A stretch of DNA of 64,000 bases from positions 265,035 through 329,034 of the forward strand of contig JH720309.1 of NCBI GenBank assembly GCA_000231825.2, given 5' to 3'. The first letter of the stretch is position 1, and every line of letters begins with the position of its first letter. Shown here piece after piece: positions 61,010 to 64,000 of the stretch. Under the pieces are notes generated by a model. It was not told the DNA's origin and searched no databases. It saw only the letters and a list, made by a program, of their open reading frames with translations. The translations under genes and the position numbers were made by a program. Origin of the DNA: Tetrahymena elliotti 4EA. Taxonomy: Eukaryota > Ciliophora > Oligohymenophorea > Hymenostomatida > Tetrahymenidae.

Positions 61010-64000
61010 TTGAATACTTTTTTAGATAAAGATTGATTTTTTTTATATTTATTTTTTATTCACTTTTAAAAGAAAATAATATTGAGCATCATAAAAAAAG
61101 TGGTAAAAAAGAAAAGAATCGAAATAAAAAAGCAATAATAAAATCAAACTTAGTTAGTATTAAGAAAGAAAGAAGAATCCATCTAAATATATCAACTAAT
61201 TAACTTTGTTTTTATTAGACTTTTTTTATTTTATTAATCTGAAATAATTTTATTTTGTGATTTTTGAATATTTTTCTAATTGTTAAATAGAAAATCTTTG
61301 ACATATTCTTTCATTTATTAAAGTTCAACACATTAGTTTAGTTTAGAATACTATTTTTATATTTAAGGAATTAAACTACAATAAGTCATTATTTAAAATT
61401 TAGCAAATAGTAGAATTAGATAAGGAGAAATGCCTAATCTTGTCTAATTTCCTTCTACACATTTTTTAATAATAAATATTATGATTTGAAGGAGGTAAAC
61501 AAAAATTAATTGAGATATCCTTAAATAAAAAGGATTCATTTTTAAAAATTTATAAAATTTCTGAAAGAGCAAAGATTAGAAGGGAATCAAAATTGAAAAA
61601 AATTAAAAAATTCATTTAACTTATTCTTGAAAGTGCAGAAAGCAGAGGTTAAGAAAGAAGAGCAGTAAAGAAAAAAAAATTTTTATAAATACAAAACTTT
61701 ACAAGAATTCAATAGAAATTATTAAGTTAAAATTTTTCTTTTTGAATTTTATAAAATTAAGATTGTTATTAATGTTTTATAAAATAACTATTTTTAGTTT
61801 TTTAATTTTAATATTTATCATCTAAATTAATTACAAAATTCTTATTTTAGATGAATAGCTGCTGCAAAATGAGAGCATAAATTTTTTTTGCTTTAACAGA
61901 AGGAAAATGAGTTTTTAAAGAATTTAAATGTAGGTAAGTTAATTTAAAAAGTGGAGTTTTAGAATCAATAAATTTTATTTAATATAATTACTACAATTAA
62001 TTAAATTTAGTGAAAGAGAGATAGTAAGTTAACTTAAAACTTAACAAAAATTAAATAATTGAATTTACAAGTAAAGAATGTATGAAAGTTGATGTAAATA
62101 TTTTTATTTTTTTAAATCAGTGCTAATTTTTAAAAAATAAAATGGAATAAATAATATTTGTGAGTCTAATTTAATTAATCATAAAAAATATATTTATTAA
62201 ATAACTGGAAATTTGTGTTAATGAAAATTGAAAATAAATTTTGTCTTTAATTCTCTCAAATTAAGCTAACTAAAATCGTTAAAATAACAAATTTAAAATC
62301 GTTAAAATAACAAATATAAAATCGTTAAAATAACAAATACTGTTTAGCACTTTATAATTTAGTAGAAAAAGTGTATAAATATAAAAGTTGACTAAAAATG
62401 ATGTCAAAAATAAAATAAAGCAAAAGAATTTGAAAGAAATATGAGATTTTATGTTTGAGCTTCCATTTTTGGTTTTAAAAAATAAGATGATTGTAAAAGA
62501 TTTTGTTTAGAGGAGCTGCAATTCATGTTGATTTGCTAAGAAAACAGATTAAAAAGATTATTATAAAGTCATTTTTAAAGTATCTTAGATCTTGCGTTTG
62601 ATGTTATCTTTGTTAATGTGAGGAGTTATGGATTTGAAACAATTAAATGATGACTGTTCAGTGAAAACTGAGTGAGAGAATATATATTTTGAATAGATTG
62701 AATGGCAATAAGTAATCAAATCCTAGATTTAATCTATCAAATGATCATAATATTAAAAAAAAAGATAAAAAACGTTTTAAGAGAAATCAAAATCTAAAAT
62801 AGTGATCGTATTTTTTTGGATTTTTAACAAAACATTTTAAAAATGTAATTGATTTGAAAAAATGAAATAAAATTGAGTAGAAACAAAAAAATAGTTAAAA
62901 TAATGAAGATTAACAAATTTCAATCTGAGCAATGAATTAGTTGAGAATAATTTGCTCTATTGATAGTAATTAAACATTTCAGACACTTGATAATACTTAT
63001 TCATCAATTTTTATTAACAAAAAAACAAATTGAACTGATTTTAGATGAAGGAATGAATAATTAAGTTTGTGATTAAAAGAAGAAAAACCAACAAATAAGT
63101 AATTTAATCTAATTTAATCTGAACTCAATAGAATTTAAAAAACCGAACTAAATTTTTAAGTGAATACATATTTAGTTTTATTTATTAAAAATTTTTGAAA
63201 AAATAGATGAAAAGCATTAAATGGTTTTCATATCTATTCATTTAAAATTAATCAACTGATTTACCTTTGATTTCTTTTGCTCATGTATTAATATTTTTGG
63301 GAAGATAAAATTAATATATGAGTTAGCTAGTTAGTCTATTTCGATTTTTACACTAAATATTGATTGTAGGGAAAATCTTTAAGATGATAACCTTTTATTT
63401 GAAAATACTAATAATACTCAGGTACTAGAATGAGGATTTGAGGTAAAGTAGATGATTCTAAGATTATGAGGAATTCAGATTAATTTTTTTAGAAACGAAG
63501 GGGCGCAATATTTCATTTAAAGCAAAAAAAAGAGGTTAAAAAAATGGCTGGAAGAATTGATAATTAACTCTGATAAACTGCTTGATTAAAAATTCAAAAA
63601 ATGTATTAATGTAGAAATTTCAGAATGAAAAGAAAAGAAGGAATTCGTAAGAGAGTGAAATAAATTAAAAAGAGAGATGAAGAGAGAGTGATAGGGTAAG
63701 GTAAAAAGATTATGTTTTAATTAAAAAAAGAAAACATATGAAATTAAAAGAGAGAGAAAATAGCTGAAAGAATAAGTGAAATTTTATTCAAATATGATTA
63801 AGGGGAGGATATTTATTAAAAATCGAATAATTTAAAAAATAAGATTATTCTTTTGCATCAAAAATAATTTACAGAGTCACTTTTGATATCGCACAAAAGT
63901 AATTTAATGAATTAAAAGCAAGAAAAAAAAAAAATTAATTCCTAAATAGAACATACATAAGGGCATTTCAAAATCACATATTAACGCTTTATGAAATAAA
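61010..64000. other. Gene-poor 3-kb end of the window
   Basis: I find no convincing coding frame on either strand: all frames without TGA are short and biased to Lys/Asn/Ile/Phe. It contains a three-copy 23-bp tandem repeat at 62272-62340 and a purine-rich plus strand at about 63620-63780 (many GAGA runs). A short coding-like piece at 63535-63625 (KKWLEELIINSDKLLD) ends at TGA and has no partner. It could be spacer, a remnant, or non-coding RNA I cannot recognise. Confidence 0.4.
62272..62340 (+). repeat. Three tandem copies of a 23-bp repeat
   Basis: AAAATCGTTAAAATAACAAA followed by three bases, repeated three times head to tail with changes only in the last three bases (TTT, TAT, TAC). Confidence 0.95.

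Noticed and set aside
62272..62340. CRISPR array
   Set aside because: Repeats are directly adjacent without spacers, only three copies, in a eukaryotic genome.
1..64000. Many short frames found with the standard genetic code (for example at 2629-3090, 5307-5519, 15509-16729, 45246-45539)
   Set aside because: They are antisense or off-frame shadows, or pieces of longer genes cut at TAA/TAG. With TAA/TAG read as Gln the real genes emerge.
1..64000. tRNA, rRNA or snRNA genes
   Set aside because: I found no cloverleaf with T-loop GTTCRA and matching arms, and no rRNA core motif; reading by eye could miss one.

Overview
The window is about 80% A+T and only makes sense if TAA and TAG code for glutamine and TGA is the only stop. 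That is the ciliate nuclear code of Tetrahymena, Paramecium and Ichthyophthirius. Long frames stay open through dozens of TAA/TAG codons, introns are short GT..AG introns (mostly 40-100 nt) that are even richer in A+T, and the gene families (cysteine-rich surface proteins, PAS multi-membrane-span proteins, ABCC transporters, ciliate leucine-rich repeats) fit an oligohymenophorean ciliate close to Tetrahymena, most likely a macronuclear scaffold. A run of 100 N marks one assembly gap. Standard-code gene calling would shred nearly every gene here.

Layout. 1-7506 (minus): the 5' end of one ABCC transporter and a complete second one. 8556-9377 (plus): an intact frame with the two DNA-binding helix-turn-helix domains of a pogo/Tc5 transposase but no catalytic domain. 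9997-17202 (plus): a 2401-codon NACHT ATPase carrying 17 very similar WD40 units. 17869-18945 (minus, after the gap): a decayed third ABCC copy. 19865-21729 (minus): a leucine-rich-repeat gene in which each repeat is its own exon, eight of exactly 90 nt and one of 87. 23068-24320: gene and Tc1/mariner remnants. 24984-31208 (plus): a 1625-residue cysteine-rich membrane protein with signal peptide. 32298-38992 (plus): a PI3-kinase catalytic subunit. 39491-41074 (minus): an intronless leucine-rich-like protein. 43141-50833 (minus): a long PAS-domain multi-span membrane protein with a decayed copy of its 3' end just beyond it.

From about 52 kb the window becomes a run of small ordinary genes: a membrane protein, a possible CUE-domain protein, ubiquilin, an SMI1/KNR4-like protein, LSM7 and two unrecognised genes that overlap tail to tail. 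The last 3 kb show no gene I can support.

These are single eukaryotic genes and not an operon. Themes are membrane transport and sensing (ABCC, cysteine-rich receptor, PAS protein, PI3K), a putative NLR-like sensor, and protein/RNA housekeeping (ubiquilin, LSM7). Where I worked out a whole exon chain, the spliced length is a multiple of three (ABCC 1504, cysteine-rich 1625, ubiquilin 349, LSM7 103, SMI1-like 195 residues), an internal check on those models. The strongest candidates for something new are the NACHT-WD40 gene and the one-exon-per-repeat LRR gene.
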